Shown: positions 44,207 through 54,443, numbered from the stretch's first letter. The stretch is DNA of 64,000 nt from Pectobacterium brasiliense (GCF_013449685.1 NZ_JACDSF010000020.1:31370-95369), one strand, 5' to 3'. Program-made: numbers and translations. Notes: generated by a model not told the origin, from the sequence alone.

Positions 44207-45828
44207 ACGCTCTCCTTCGGACGCGCCTTATTCAGCAACGCCTGCACGCGTTGACGTTTCTTCAAGGACTCCAATGACAGTTCCTGATCGTCAGCAATCA
44301 GCCGTAGCTCTTCCTCACTGAACAACGTCAAATCACCCAGTTCATGGATACGTTGCTTCTCATCATCGCTCTCCGACATATTGACTGCCGAAGTGACTGG
44401 CTGAGCAGGTTCAACGACCATTGCTGTCGATACGAGTGCCGCAGGCTGGCTAGCCACCTCAGCAGGTGCAGACTCAACGTGCTGAACCGCAACAGGCGCG
44501 GGCTGTACCGGTTCGTTTTTCGCTTGTAAATGCGCAGTCAACTCTGCGTTTGAGCGCGCTTTATCACGCAGCTTGCCACTAATGTAATCATCAAACGTTG
44601 GTAGCGTGGTAAGCGGTTCACTCTGGCTATTAGTGCGCTTCATCATCAAACAATTTTGCAATGCGGTTAGCTTTTCTTGCCCATCGCGCTCCACACGTTC
44701 ACGCCGCATTGCATGCCACGATGCAAACTCCTCAGAGCCACTGAAATTACCGATATATTTCGCCGCGGATTTGGATTCAATACCAGCAAATGAACGATAA
44801 ATACCGATCAAAATACCAATCAGCTGTACGCCAACAAAAATGACGGACAAGATGATGAACGTCAGTTTTGAAGCAAACACACGGCTGTCTGTGATTTCTT
44901 GCGACGCCTGCGTGTCCGCTTTGGCATTGTCCGCTACCGCACCCGATGGCAGGTCAAACGGAGAAGCATCACTCGCTTGCACGACCTGTGAGAACGGCGA
45001 ACCGTTCACTGCCTGCGTATCCATCGCATTGATGGTCGCAGCACGTACCAGATAGGCACCAACAGAGAAGAAAATAATCAGCGACAGGGCAACCACCGTT
45101 GCCCAATACTGCGGCTTAACGTGAACATTGTGCGTTACACGGTTCAACATCTGGATATAGTTTGGATCGTTGTCATCCAGACGGGTATTTTCCAGCGAGA
45201 TTTCGTGGTTCTTGCTCAACCCTTTGGCAGAGCCGCTATGTCGCGCTTCTGAATACCAGTAGCGGATCTTTTTCAGCAGCGTATTTTTATGCAGCTCAGC
45301 CCCCATCAGGTGAGTAGCGGGCACCAGCACCACACCGATCAGAACGGAAATGACAATCGCCGAGAATTCGGCTTGATTGGCAGAAATGTTGCTAGCGATA
45401 AACGGCGAGAGCACCAACGCGAAAATAAAGGCTTCGAGCAGGACTAACACCACACTGCAAACCCACAAGATGACGCCCGTCGGCTTACGCCCGCGCTCAT
45501 CTACCTTATTAAGGTAGTTGACGCAGCGCAGGTAAAAATCGGCATCCAGATTAGAGGTTTTATAGTACTGCCAATATTTGGCGCAAATCGCCTCTTCTGC
45601 AGGATACCAGGCCAGCTTTCCCGTACCTTGACGACGTGGTTCATTCGCGCGGGACAAACGGGATACATGACCGATAAGTGGCATACTGCTCATCAGGTTG
45701 AGGAAAAAGTAGCTGACTTGATCCCACCAGCGGATAAAAACCAGTACCAGCGTCATCAGCACCAATAATGGCCAGAAAATATAACGATAAAGCGAAATCG
45801 CCTCAGCGAGGCTTTGAAATAATTCCAT
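44203..45828 (-). CDS. five-helix inner-membrane protein, second gene of envelope operon
   Basis: The 541-residue protein has predicted membrane helices at about 13-32, 117-140, 152-175, 240-262 and 319-343, the last two enclosing a periplasmic loop rich in Asp, Ala and Ser. The C-terminal 170 residues are cytoplasmic, with a Pro/Ala/Val-rich linker (QPAPVAVQHVESAPAEVA) and a charged helical end (ESDDEKQRIHELGDL and on). No family was recognised; it is not clearly MotA/TolQ-like. It starts 18 bases after the OmpA-domain gene and overlaps the next gene by 4 bases. Confidence 0.6.
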   Translation of the reverse strand: MELFQSLAEAISLYRYIFWPLLVLMTLVLVFIRWWDQVSYFFLNLMSSMPLIGHVSRLSRANEPRRQGTGKLAWYPAEEAICAKYWQYYKTSNLDADFYLRCVNYLNKVDERGRKPTGVILWVCSVVLVLLEAFIFALVLSPFIASNISANQAEFSAIVISVLIGVVLVPATHLMGAELHKNTLLKKIRYWYSEARHSGSAKGLSKNHEISLENTRLDDNDPNYIQMLNRVTHNVHVKPQYWATVVALSLIIFFSVGAYLVRAATINAMDTQAVNGSPFSQVVQASDASPFDLPSGAVADNAKADTQASQEITDSRVFASKLTFIILSVIFVGVQLIGILIGIYRSFAGIESKSAAKYIGNFSGSEEFASWHAMRRERVERDGQEKLTALQNCLMMKRTNSQSEPLTTLPTFDDYISGKLRDKARSNAELTAHLQAKNEPVQPAPVAVQHVESAPAEVASQPAALVSTAMVVEPAQPVTSAVNMSESDDEKQRIHELGDLTLFSEEELRLIADDQELSLESLKKRQRVQALLNKARPKESV

Positions 45829-45845
45829 GAATCAATACCTTTTAA

Positions 45846-47357
45846 TTAACTACGCGTTGGGGTGTAGCTCGCGATGTATTCTTTGCTGTGATTGCTGTAG
45901 AACAGCTGTCCTTGCTGTGCCTTACTGGCCTTTTTCGGCACCAGCAAATCTACGCAGGAAAGTGCCTGTTGTGTTTCATCTTGCAGATAAACCCGATACA
46001 GAATGCTCTCTTCGCCTTCCCACGCATTCGCCACTGCATTTAATGGCGCATCCGCTTTACGGTTACCTTTGGACTGGTAATCGCGCGTGACGTACACCTT
46101 CGGATTTTCCACCACCGTGGCGTTGTCACTCAGAACCTTAACAGGTGAGAGCGTGACCAGATGATTATTCACCAACCCAGCCCAGGCCCGACCGTTCATG
46201 CCCGGCAGGTATTCTCGAGTTTCATGGGTTTCAACCGCTTTTCCGCTAGCCAGATTTTTGGCTTGTCCACTGACGCGCACATTATCTGCTACACAGCTTT
46301 TTAGCATGCTGCTGGCATTCGCTTCTGGAATCAGGCTAAACCCGCTGCTGCGCGGTTTGAGGCTCGCTGCCAACACAGGCGTGGAGGAATTAACTGGCTG
46401 TCCGCCAAAATCAACAAAATTCTTGCTATTGGCTGGCTCGGCGGCTTTCTTCGTCGTTGGCGCAACTGATGGCTTCGCTTCCGTTGCCGCCGCAGTCTGC
46501 GTTTCTACTTTACGAGTGGGGTCGGCTTTACGATTTGAAGATGGCGTAGAGAGTTTCGCCTTACGGTTTGGTGTAGAGGAAGAACTCACTGTCGACGTAG
46601 CCTGCTCAGCTGTGCCATAACGCAGATAAGCAAGGTTACTGCCTTCCTGCTCAAGCCGCTGTTTTAACAATGCCTCATTTGCCAACCCCACAATCTCGAC
46701 CCGGCGGTTGGCAGTCCGTCCAGTTATCGTGGCGTTATCCGCCACCGGACGAGCAGAACCCGCCCCCTGGAAATAAAGTTTTTTTGCACTCAGGCCAGCC
46801 TGTTCAAGCACCCTACCGACATTCTGTGCACGTTGTTCTGAAAGACGCTGATTCCATTCTGCACTCCCAGTAGCATCAGTATGCCCCACAACCAGAATGA
46901 CACCGCTTTGATCTCCCTCTTTCATCGCTGTCGCAATCTTTTTGACCTGCCGTAAACCGTCTGTTGAAAGCTGTGCACTATTGGTATCGAACATGCCGCT
47001 GTCTTGAACCTGCGCCACCAGTCCTACGGTTTCAGTACCACTTTTTTCCTGAGATTGCAGCGCGCGCGTTGTAATCGCGATCTTCTCTTCTTGAGCGATT
47101 TTTGCCAGAGCCTCTTCACGGTTCTGCCAAACGTTCCCCAATGCACAACCTGCGGCACCGCCTAACAGTCCTCCCGCCACAGCTTTCTTGGCATCACCCG
47201 TTACCAGATAGGTAAGGCCACCACCCAATGCGGCCCCACCAATACAACCAATCGCCGTTCCATAACTGCGCCCCGCATCATGTAAGGACGCACAGCTTGT
47301 TGTCAGTGTCACAATGGCAGCAAGCAGGCTAATTCTTCTGACTTGATAATGCTTCAC
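45846..47357 (-). CDS. OmpA-domain envelope lipoprotein, first gene of envelope operon
   Basis: The 503-residue protein starts at GTG 47357, preceded by GAGGGATATG, in preference to the in-frame ATG at 47405. It has a signal sequence ending ATLTTSC-like (VTLTTSCAS, a somewhat atypical lipobox), a glycine-zipper segment (CIGGAALGGGLTYLVTGDAK, GGLLGGAAGCALG), then an OmpA peptidoglycan-binding domain with VVGHTDATGSAEWNQRLSEQ and RTANRRVEI. A 90-residue Ser/Thr/Lys/Ala-rich linker leads to an unrecognised C-terminal domain of about 170 residues. It probably tethers the complex to peptidoglycan. Confidence 0.7.
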   Translation of the reverse strand: MKHYQVRRISLLAAIVTLTTSCASLHDAGRSYGTAIGCIGGAALGGGLTYLVTGDAKKAVAGGLLGGAAGCALGNVWQNREEALAKIAQEEKIAITTRALQSQEKSGTETVGLVAQVQDSGMFDTNSAQLSTDGLRQVKKIATAMKEGDQSGVILVVGHTDATGSAEWNQRLSEQRAQNVGRVLEQAGLSAKKLYFQGAGSARPVADNATITGRTANRRVEIVGLANEALLKQRLEQEGSNLAYLRYGTAEQATSTVSSSSTPNRKAKLSTPSSNRKADPTRKVETQTAAATEAKPSVAPTTKKAAEPANSKNFVDFGGQPVNSSTPVLAASLKPRSSGFSLIPEANASSMLKSCVADNVRVSGQAKNLASGKAVETHETREYLPGMNGRAWAGLVNNHLVTLSPVKVLSDNATVVENPKVYVTRDYQSKGNRKADAPLNAVANAWEGEESILYRVYLQDETQQALSCVDLLVPKKASKAQQGQLFYSNHSKEYIASYTPTRS

Positions 47358-48090
47358 TCCATATCCCTCATCCTTAACCACCCCAAACGCAAAGAACACC
47401 GACAAGCAGAATCCTTTTATCCATTAATTAACAAAATCTTACGTCATATTTTTAAAAACACCCGCCAACTGAGGTGAAACACCGCACGGCGTAGTTTTCT
47501 CAATAATCAGAATGATTAATTAATTCGGCATAGTTTTTTCCACACTTAAGCGCCACTCAATGTGAATAAAGTGAGCGAAGTACGAAATCAGTTTTTATAT
47601 TTATCTCATTGAATTAGCGTGAGAGATTCAAAAATCACACGCCAGAGGATGTAAACCCGTAAGAGAGTATTTCGTATCGTAACAAAGGTGTCAACAAGCG
47701 GTTAAAGGGAAACCTCCTAGCTTAGCCCTTTGAAATACAGACGCATTTTCCACCCTACTGCGCACAACACCTCTTCATTTTACTCGTCACATTTCATTGA
47801 TTCTTCGTTTCTCAATAATGGCTGCTCATTTGCTGGCAAATACGACCCACCACCTGTTGCGATCCTTCTCCCTTATCGGTGCGATTCCATACGTTAAAAT
47901 CCATAAATGGCATATCTTCAGATCCGCTAAAGCTAGAAATAAGAAAAAATTAATCAGTGATGCAACCTGTATTTTTTCTGAAGTTAGCCGACTATTCTGA
48001 CATCAGTTAGCGAGGTCGTAGTCAGCGAGATGAGATAGACTAACGCTTCATATTTCGACGACATTCACCTTGCAGCGTAGGCAAACTCAC
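47358..48090. other. long AT-rich gap before LysR gene
   Basis: This 730-base stretch separates the envelope operon from the divergent LysR gene. It must hold both promoters. An imperfect inverted repeat AAAGGG…CCCTTT (47705-47731) was seen. A 67-codon frame at 47797-48000 lacks a ribosome-binding site and was not accepted. No RNA gene was recognised. Confidence 0.45.
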
Positions 48091-49086
48091 ATGGTTAAAC
48101 GCACAGTGTCCGCCAATAAATCGATCGATATGTACGCCGTCTATGTTTTTGTGACGATGGCGGAAGCAGGAAGCATGACGGCAGCCGCCACGCGGCTCGG
48201 TCTGACACCTTCTGCCATTTCGCAAACGATCCGGTTATTGGAAGAAGATTTCGGCGTCAAATTGGTAAACCGGGCTCGTCGCCCCTTTGTCCTGACGCCT
48301 TACGGCATTGCGTTGAAAAACCGGGGAGAAATCCTGACGGAAGAGATTGCGAACCTGAAGGCGCAGGTGTTGGAAGCGGGAAAAGGGATTAAACCTGACT
48401 TGCGTATCGGCCTGGTGGATTCGTTTGCTATCACCTGCGGTTCGGTGTTTACCAAGAGTTTGATGAAGAGCTCATCGCAGTTGCTGATTCGTACCGGGCT
48501 CAGCCCACAGCAGGGTGAAGCGTTAATGCGTCGCGAGCTGGATTTAATCGTCACCAGCGACCCGTTGATCGACAGCGATAGCGTGGTGCGACATCAGCTG
48601 TTTTCCGAAGGCTATTTCATTATCACGCCGCCGGATTACCGCAAACGCATCAAAACGGTTGAGGACATCCGTGAGCTTTCCGCCGCACTACCGCTGGTGC
48701 GCTTTAACCGGAACTCACAGATTGGGATGCAGATTGAGCGCTATCTGCGCCGCATCGATGTCCGCGTACCAAACATGCTCGAATTTGATAATGCGGATAC
48801 CTTAACGTCAATGGTGGCGGCAGGTATCGGTTGGGCGGTAACCACTCCGCTCAGTTTCCTACAATCCGTTGCACACTCCCGTGAGGTGCTAACGCATATG
48901 CCGGAACAGCTGAATATTAAACGCTCGCTGTATATTGTCGGGCACCGAGATGAATACAGCGCGTTCTTTGAAGAAGCGTGTGATGTCACGCATGACATTA
49001 TTAAAACCGTATTTATTCCGAAATTGAAAATGCTGAACCGCGGAATAGAAAAACTGGTTGAGATCAACCCGGATAATACCGAATAA
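48091..49086 (+). CDS. LysR-family transcriptional regulator
   Basis: The 331-residue regulator has the N-terminal winged helix-turn-helix (MYAVYVFVTMAEAGSMTAAA, TRLGLTPSAISQTIRLLEED) and a two-lobed effector domain (about 95-305). The ATG at 48091 is chosen over an upstream TTG at 48070, which adds seven residues without a ribosome-binding site. It lies 237 bases before aspA on the same strand. Whether it controls aspA is unknown; such regulators often act on a neighbouring gene. Confidence 0.85.
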   Translation: MVKRTVSANKSIDMYAVYVFVTMAEAGSMTAAATRLGLTPSAISQTIRLLEEDFGVKLVNRARRPFVLTPYGIALKNRGEILTEEIANLKAQVLEAGKGIKPDLRIGLVDSFAITCGSVFTKSLMKSSSQLLIRTGLSPQQGEALMRRELDLIVTSDPLIDSDSVVRHQLFSEGYFIITPPDYRKRIKTVEDIRELSAALPLVRFNRNSQIGMQIERYLRRIDVRVPNMLEFDNADTLTSMVAAGIGWAVTTPLSFLQSVAHSREVLTHMPEQLNIKRSLYIVGHRDEYSAFFEEACDVTHDIIKTVFIPKLKMLNRGIEKLVEINPDNTE

Positions 49087-49323
49087 CCTATTTATGATTG
49101 GGAGACAGAAGAATGGAGGAATATATCCACCACTAGCCATTTAACGATGCTAATTCAATGTTCGTCTCCCCGAGAACGCTTTTTAGTCATGATTTTATAC
49201 AAATCGTGATGGGTTCTTGTTACCTGAAAATCAAAAAACAGGAAATATAAACCCTAAAAAATCATAGTCTTAATATTGAAAACGATGCTATGTACATCGA
49301 ACAAGAAAAAAGGAAGAAGATCC

Positions 49324-50763
49324 ATGTCAACGAATATCCGTATTGAAGAAGACCTGTTAGGTACCCGTGAAGTCCCTGCCGATGCCTATTATGGTATCCA
49401 TACGCTGCGTGCGATTGAGAACTTTTATATCAGCAATAGCACCATCAGCGATATTCCAGAATTTGTCCGCGCTATGGTAATGGTAAAAAAAGCGGCCGCG
49501 CTGGCGAATAAAGAACTGCAAACCATCCCACGTAAAATTGCCGATACCATTCTGCAAGCCTGTGATGAAGTGCTGAATAACGGTAAATGCCTAGACCAAT
49601 TCCCTGTCGATGTCTATCAGGGCGGTGCGGGTACGTCGGTCAACATGAACACCAACGAAGTGCTGGCGAATATCGGTCTGGAACTGATGGGTCACCAGAA
49701 AGGTGAATACCAATACCTGAACCCGAACGACCACCTGAACAAATGCCAGTCCACCAACGATGCCTACCCAACCGGCTTCCGTATCGCGGTGTACACCTCT
49801 ATTCTGAAACTGGTCGAAGCGATTACCCAGTTGAGCGATGGCTTTGAGCGCAAAGCGAAAGAGTTCGAAAACATCCTGAAAATGGGCCGCACCCAGTTGC
49901 AGGACGCCGTGCCGATGACCCTCGGTCAGGAATTCCACGCGTTCAACGTGCTGCTGAAAGAAGAAAACCGTAACCTGCTGCGCACCGCCGAGCTGCTGCT
50001 GGAAGTGAACCTGGGCGCAACCGCCATCGGTACGCGCCTGAACACGCCGGATGAGTACCAGAAACTGGCCGTTCAACATCTGGCAAAAGTCAGCGGCCTG
50101 CCTTGCGTACCGGCAGAAGACCTGATCGAAGCAACCTCCGACTGTGGCGCTTACGTTATGATGCACAGCGCTCTGAAACGCGTGGCGGTAAAACTATCGA
50201 AGATCTGTAACGACCTGCGCCTGCTGTCTTCCGGTCCGCGCACTGGCCTGAACGAAATCAACCTGCCAGAACTGCAGGCGGGCTCGTCCATCATGCCAGC
50301 CAAAGTTAACCCAGTCGTACCAGAAGTGGTCAATCAGGTCTGCTTCAAAGTCATCGGTAACGATACCTGCGTCACCATGGCGGCAGAAGCGGGTCAGTTG
50401 CAGTTGAACGTGATGGAACCGGTTATCGGCCAAGCGATGTTCGAATCCATCCAGATTCTGTCCAGCGCTTGCTACAACCTGCTGGAAAAATGCGTTGACG
50501 GCATCACCGCCAACAAAGAAGTGTGTGAAGCTTACGTCTTCAACTCTATCGGTATCGTGACCTACCTGAACCCGTTCATCGGCCACCACAACGGCGATAT
50601 CGTTGGGAAAATCTGTGCCGAAACCGGTAAGAGCGTGCGTGAAGTGGTGCTGGAACGCGGCCTGCTGACCGAAGAACAGCTGGACGACATTTTCTCTATT
50701 CAGAACCTGATGCACCCAGCCTACAAAGCCAAACGCTACACTGACGAAAACGAAGCCGTTTAA
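49324..50763 (+). CDS. aspA: aspartate ammonia-lyase
   Basis: AspA converts L-aspartate to fumarate and ammonia. The 479-residue protein matches E. coli AspA (478) nearly throughout, starting [20 protein letters not shown], with the active-site loop [23 protein letters not shown] 49324 follows AAGGAAGAAGATCC; the open frame to 49276 is not supported. Codon use is strongly biased toward preferred codons, indicating high expression. A terminator follows. Confidence 0.97.
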   Translation: MSTNIRIEEDLLGTREVPADAYYGIHTLRAIENFYISNSTISDIPEFVRAMVMVKKAAALANKELQTIPRKIADTILQACDEVLNNGKCLDQFPVDVYQGGAGTSVNMNTNEVLANIGLELMGHQKGEYQYLNPNDHLNKCQSTNDAYPTGFRIAVYTSILKLVEAITQLSDGFERKAKEFENILKMGRTQLQDAVPMTLGQEFHAFNVLLKEENRNLLRTAELLLEVNLGATAIGTRLNTPDEYQKLAVQHLAKVSGLPCVPAEDLIEATSDCGAYVMMHSALKRVAVKLSKICNDLRLLSSGPRTGLNEINLPELQAGSSIMPAKVNPVVPEVVNQVCFKVIGNDTCVTMAAEAGQLQLNVMEPVIGQAMFESIQILSSACYNLLEKCVDGITANKEVCEAYVFNSIGIVTYLNPFIGHHNGDIVGKICAETGKSVREVVLERGLLTEEQLDDIFSIQNLMHPAYKAKRYTDENEAV

Positions 50764-50802
50764 TTTTCATTTTCCGTCATTATTGTTGCTAGTTGTCACA
50801 CA

Positions 50803-50833
50803 GGCCCGAGGGAAACGTCGGGCCTTTTCTTTG
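50803..50833 (+). terminator. aspA terminator
   Basis: GGCCCGA and TCGGGCC form a 7-bp stem followed by TTTTCTTTG, 40 bases after the aspA stop. Confidence 0.9.
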
Positions 50834-51057
50834 CTTATTATTTACAGTATGCCGATATTATTTTTATCCGCCGAGTGCTGACGTAGCAGCTATACCGTGA
50901 CGAATCCTACGCTGTCACCTCTGCTGAAGAAAACAAAGGCAATATACTGGGCGGTACGACAAAAAATAACGTCAAGAACCTTCGCAGTAACTGAGGTAAA
51001 GGGAGCATGACATCTCTCCGAGTGATTGATTTCACATCTCCCTAACAGATAGTTCAC

Positions 51058-52179
51058 TTATTCGTCAAAGAACCAATATCCTTGATTAACCAGCTCGGTT
51101 AATTCAACCACAAATGCCGGATTTTTCAGCGCCGCACCCAGCTCTTTTTTACCGAGAACGGTATAACGACACAGTGCATCTGCCGCTTTCGGATCAACGG
51201 TATCCAGCCGTTCACTGTTAATGAAGTAGCTACCACCCACTTCAAGAACGCGCAGCCCGCTTAGACGCGTCAGTACACCGCCGTCCATCAACGCCCACAT
51301 AACCTCATCCGGCTTGTAGGGCGGTTCTGCCGGCGCGATATCCAGCTCGTGGCGCGGCGTCGTCACAAAGCGACCGAACCACTGCTTCAACGCTTCCGGC
51401 TGATTGATCACGTCGATCATCATCTCGCGCAGGCGGTCAAACTCATACGCCTCAACCCGCCCCGGGTGCTCGCGACAGGTCAAATCAGGGTCGCTATAGT
51501 GCTCACCGCCTAGATCGTTCTCCAGCACATAGTCCGCAAAGCTGCTGATTAAGTCTCTGCCGTTCGGTCCACGGAACCCCACGGAGTAGTTGAGTGCGGT
51601 TTCATGCGTGAAGCCATCGTGCGGGAAGCCTGGTGGAATATAGAGAATATCGCCCGGCTCAAGATCTTCATCAATAATCGGTGGGAAAGGATCGACATGC
51701 AGCAACGCAGGATGCGAACAAAACTGACGCATCGGCAACTTGTCCCCTACGCGCCAGCGGCGGCTACCCATCCCCTGAATGATGAAGACATCGTACTGAT
51801 CGATATGCGGCCCCACGCCACCGCCCGGTACGGAAAAGGAGATCATCAGGTCATCTAAACGCCAGTCCGGCAACACGCGGAACGGACTCACGAGTTCAGC
51901 AGACGGCGCATGCCAATGGTTCACCGCCTGAGCCAGCAGCGACCAGCCAGTTTCCCCCAGATTATCAAAATGCTCAAACGGCCCGTTGCTGGCCTGCCAC
52001 TGGCCATTTTTATGGCTGACCAAACGGCTATCGACCTCCGCCTCCATCGCCAAACCCGCCAGTTCATCCGGCGTAATCGGATCGACGAAATTCGGGAAAG
52101 CATTCTTCAATACAACAGGTTGTTTTTGCCAGTATTTTTCTAAGAATTCGGGCCAATTAAGGTTAAGTTGGTAAGCCAT
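51058..52179 (-). CDS. roxA: ribosomal protein uL16 3-hydroxylase (JmjC-type oxygenase)
   Basis: RoxA (YcfD) hydroxylates an arginine of ribosomal protein uL16 using 2-oxoglutarate, oxygen and iron. The 373-residue protein (same as E. coli) shows the iron ligands in GGGVGPHIDQYDVFIIQG (His and Asp) and a distal histidine in PPGFPHDGFT, and the C-terminal winged-helix region. The gene is monocistronic here. Confidence 0.94.
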   Translation of the reverse strand: MAYQLNLNWPEFLEKYWQKQPVVLKNAFPNFVDPITPDELAGLAMEAEVDSRLVSHKNGQWQASNGPFEHFDNLGETGWSLLAQAVNHWHAPSAELVSPFRVLPDWRLDDLMISFSVPGGGVGPHIDQYDVFIIQGMGSRRWRVGDKLPMRQFCSHPALLHVDPFPPIIDEDLEPGDILYIPPGFPHDGFTHETALNYSVGFRGPNGRDLISSFADYVLENDLGGEHYSDPDLTCREHPGRVEAYEFDRLREMMIDVINQPEALKQWFGRFVTTPRHELDIAPAEPPYKPDEVMWALMDGGVLTRLSGLRVLEVGGSYFINSERLDTVDPKAADALCRYTVLGKKELGAALKNPAFVVELTELVNQGYWFFDE

Positions 52180-52269
52180 GCGTCCACACCAGTGAGAAGA
52201 GAAACGGGCCTGATTATAAAGAAAGGGCTACCAGCGCTACCTTGTCATTGGTCAATGGGCGGATAACTA

Positions 52270-52698
52270 TCATGCAGACTGCATATTTTGCTTGATTAGA
52301 TAGTGCCTAAACATGCCTTCTTCAGGAAAATCGGGTAAAGACATTTGCAGTTGATAACCTTGCTTTTCATAGAAAGGAAGTGCCTGAAAACTAAAGGTAT
52401 CTACAAGCGCATGACGGCATCCAAGATGCATCGCCTCCTGCTCAGCTTCCTTCATCAACGCGCTGCCGAGCTTCAGACCTCTGGATTCCTCGCTCACCCA
52501 CAAATAATCAATACACAGCCATAATCCTTTACGCGTGGCGATCAACCCGCCCGTCATCACTCCGGCGCTATTTCGGTGAAAAATACCGATTTGCCCAAAA
52601 GAGGCGGGATTAATAAACCGATGGTTGTAACTCCTCAGGCCAGCAAAAAGTGCTTCCCGATCGTTATCCGTAATGTCGTGCGTCACGATTAATTCCAT
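52270..52698 (-). CDS. GNAT-family N-acetyltransferase
   Basis: The 142-residue GNAT protein has the acetyl-CoA loop [19 protein letters not shown] (R/Q-x-x-G-x-G/A variant) near residues 77-95 and the C-terminal [13 protein letters not shown] motif. The ATG at 52698 follows CGAGGAGAACGA; the open frame to 52830 adds residues with no family support. The substrate is unknown. It is the last core-like gene before the insertion sequence. Confidence 0.85.
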   Translation of the reverse strand: MELIVTHDITDNDREALFAGLRSYNHRFINPASFGQIGIFHRNSAGVMTGGLIATRKGLWLCIDYLWVSEESRGLKLGSALMKEAEQEAMHLGCRHALVDTFSFQALPFYEKQGYQLQMSLPDFPEEGMFRHYLIKQNMQSA

Positions 52699-52970
52699 TC
52701 GTTCTCCTCGGTTCCTGTTTATTAAAAATGCATGACCTTTATGAATAGCGCGCCACTGAAAATGCGGTTTCAGGGATTCCTGTACTTCTGCACGCAACCC
52801 AACGCAGGCACTACGTTTCAGCATAAGCACAATCCGCCTTTCGGTATATGACTCTCTGCATGGCGATTGTGATTATCTGTGTGGTTGAAGATTGGATGAT
52901 TTGAGAAGGTTGAGGGAAAAGAGATTAAGGAAAAGGTGTAACCATCTGGATTTCAGGCATAAAAAAAGCC

Positions 52971-52980
52971 ACCCTGAGGT
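52971..52980. repeat. target-site duplication, left
   Basis: ACCCTGAGGT directly precedes the left inverted repeat of the IS4-family element and recurs after the right end (54396-54405). Confidence 0.92.
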
Positions 52981-54395
52981 TAATGCCGATCGTTTAAGGA
53001 TCGGTTGAACGATCCAGTGGCTAGTGTAAAAAGGGTTCATGTCTCTACATGGACCCTTTTAAAATGGAACTTTCTCAGGCTCTCGGCATTATTAATCTTA
53101 CCGCCCCAGATGACGTTCAAACTCTTGCCGACCTGCTTTCCCCTGACCTCATCCAGCAAGCTTTTTCTCTCACTGATACCGTAACACTGCGCAAGCGCAA
53201 GCTTCCTCTCGAGTCCATGGTCTGGTTGGTTATTGGCATGGCGATTTTCAACAATAAGCCGCTTTCCCACATCGTTAATCTGATGGATATCGCTGACCGC
53301 ACTGGAAGCCCCTTTACAGCACCCAGTTCTGTTGTTGCACGCCGAAAAACACTGGGTGAGGATGCCGTTCGGGTGCTCTTCGAGCTCACACAGCAACATT
53401 GGCATGAAGAGGCCAGACATCCGCTCTGGCACGGACTGACTCTGAATGCGGTTGATGGTGTCGTTTGGCGCACGCCGGATACGCCAGATAACGCGAATGC
53501 TTTCGGTAAAGCGAGTAATCAGCATGGTGAACGAGGATATCCTCAGGTGCGCATGGTCTGCCTGATGGAACTGAGTAGTCACCTGCTGCGTGCCAGCGTC
53601 ATGGATAGCTACGATGTCAACGAGATGCGCCTGGCTGCCAGATTGGCAGCGCAAGCCCCAGATAACAGTGTCACGCTGTTCGACAGAGGATTTTGGTCAA
53701 TAGGGCTGCTGAATAACTGGCACAACGCGGGAGAAAACCGACACTGGCTGCTTCCGCTTAGGAAGGGAACCCAATATGAGGTAATCCGCAGATTAGGTAA
53801 GCAGGACGAGTTGATCATGCTGAAAACGACGGTGCAAGCCCGCAAACAATGGGCCGGACTGCCAGATGAGTTAATAGTCCGGTTAATCAGACGTAAAGTA
53901 AACGGCGTAGAGCGGCAGGTCGTGACCTCCATGACTGATGCGATGCGTTACCCGGCAGCAAGCGTGGCAGAACTGTATAAACACCGATGGGAAATCGAAC
54001 TGGGTTACCGTGAAACTAAACAGTTTTTAATGGGTAATAGGTGGACGCTACGAAGCAAACTGCCAGAAATGGTGAAACAGGAGCTATGGGGAATACTGCT
54101 GACATATAATCTGGTTCGCTATCAAATGGTAAAAATGGCGTTCAGTCTTAAGGGAGAATACCTGCCCTATCAGTTGAGCTTCAGCGGAGCTATATCAGAA
54201 ATATTAAGACTCTTGATCAGCCTCCCATGGGCATCGCCGGGAGCAATCCCGGGCCAACTGAAACAGTTTTACAGCAATGCCGCAATGCTGATATTGCCCC
54301 CGAGACGAGAACGGGAATATCCTCGGGAGGTCAGAGAAAAACGGTCAAAATATCCGTTAAAAAACAATGCCAGTCACCTTAAGTGACTGGCATTA
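52981..54395 (+). mobile_element. complete IS4-family insertion sequence
   Basis: The 1415-bp element starts TAATGCCGATCGTTTAAGG and ends, read inward from the right, TAATGCCAGTCACTTAAGG, so the terminal repeats share TAATGCC..TC..TTAAGG. One intact transposase gene fills it, and 10-bp direct repeats flank it. The IS ends match the recalled IS4 inverted repeat style. Removing it rejoins AGCCACCCTGAGGTGACTT, which on the minus strand reads as a hairpin followed by seven Ts. Confidence 0.93.
53049..54386 (+). CDS. IS4-family transposase
   Basis: The 445-residue DDE transposase is collinear with IS4 of E. coli: TVTLRKRKLPLESMVWLVIG, LNAVDGVVWRTPDTP (first Asp), TLFDRGFWSIGLLNNW (second Asp) and the Y-(2)-R-(3)-E-(6)-K signature in HRWEIELGYRETKQ. 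It appears intact, so the element may be active. A second in-frame ATG lies five codons in. The coding end is 9 bases from the right end of the element. Confidence 0.93.
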   Translation: MDPFKMELSQALGIINLTAPDDVQTLADLLSPDLIQQAFSLTDTVTLRKRKLPLESMVWLVIGMAIFNNKPLSHIVNLMDIADRTGSPFTAPSSVVARRKTLGEDAVRVLFELTQQHWHEEARHPLWHGLTLNAVDGVVWRTPDTPDNANAFGKASNQHGERGYPQVRMVCLMELSSHLLRASVMDSYDVNEMRLAARLAAQAPDNSVTLFDRGFWSIGLLNNWHNAGENRHWLLPLRKGTQYEVIRRLGKQDELIMLKTTVQARKQWAGLPDELIVRLIRRKVNGVERQVVTSMTDAMRYPAASVAELYKHRWEIELGYRETKQFLMGNRWTLRSKLPEMVKQELWGILLTYNLVRYQMVKMAFSLKGEYLPYQLSFSGAISEILRLLISLPWASPGAIPGQLKQFYSNAAMLILPPRREREYPREVREKRSKYPLKNNASHLK

Positions 54396-54405
54396 ACCCT
54401 GAGGT
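54396..54405. repeat. target-site duplication, right
   Basis: ACCCTGAGGT repeats the 10 bases at 52971-52980 directly after the right inverted repeat. Confidence 0.92.
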
Positions 54406-54423
54406 GACTTGATTTTCATACTA

Positions 54424-54443
54424 TGGTGCGAAGGCCGGACTCG
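54424..54443 (-). other. tRNA-Leu-like 3' fragment, probable island attachment site
   Basis: On the minus strand CGAGTCCGGCCTTCGCACCA looks like the T-arm and acceptor end, with CCA, of a leucine tRNA of the leuX type. Upstream of it the sequence is not tRNA, so only the 3' piece is present. Downstream, once the IS is removed, a hairpin plus T-run follows as behind a real tRNA gene. This is the pattern left by integration of an island into a tRNA 3' end. The whole tRNA would lie at the far end, beyond the window. Confidence 0.6.

Noticed and set aside
43376..47357. Zorya-type defence (ZorA/ZorB) reading of the envelope operon
   Set aside because: An OmpA domain plus a membrane protein is suggestive, but the OmpA protein is a glycine-zipper lipoprotein, the membrane protein lacks a clear MotA pattern, and no ZorC/D/E-like genes are present.
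47797..48000. 67-codon frame in the gap before the LysR gene
   Set aside because: No ribosome-binding site, starts within AT-rich leader sequence and resembles no family.
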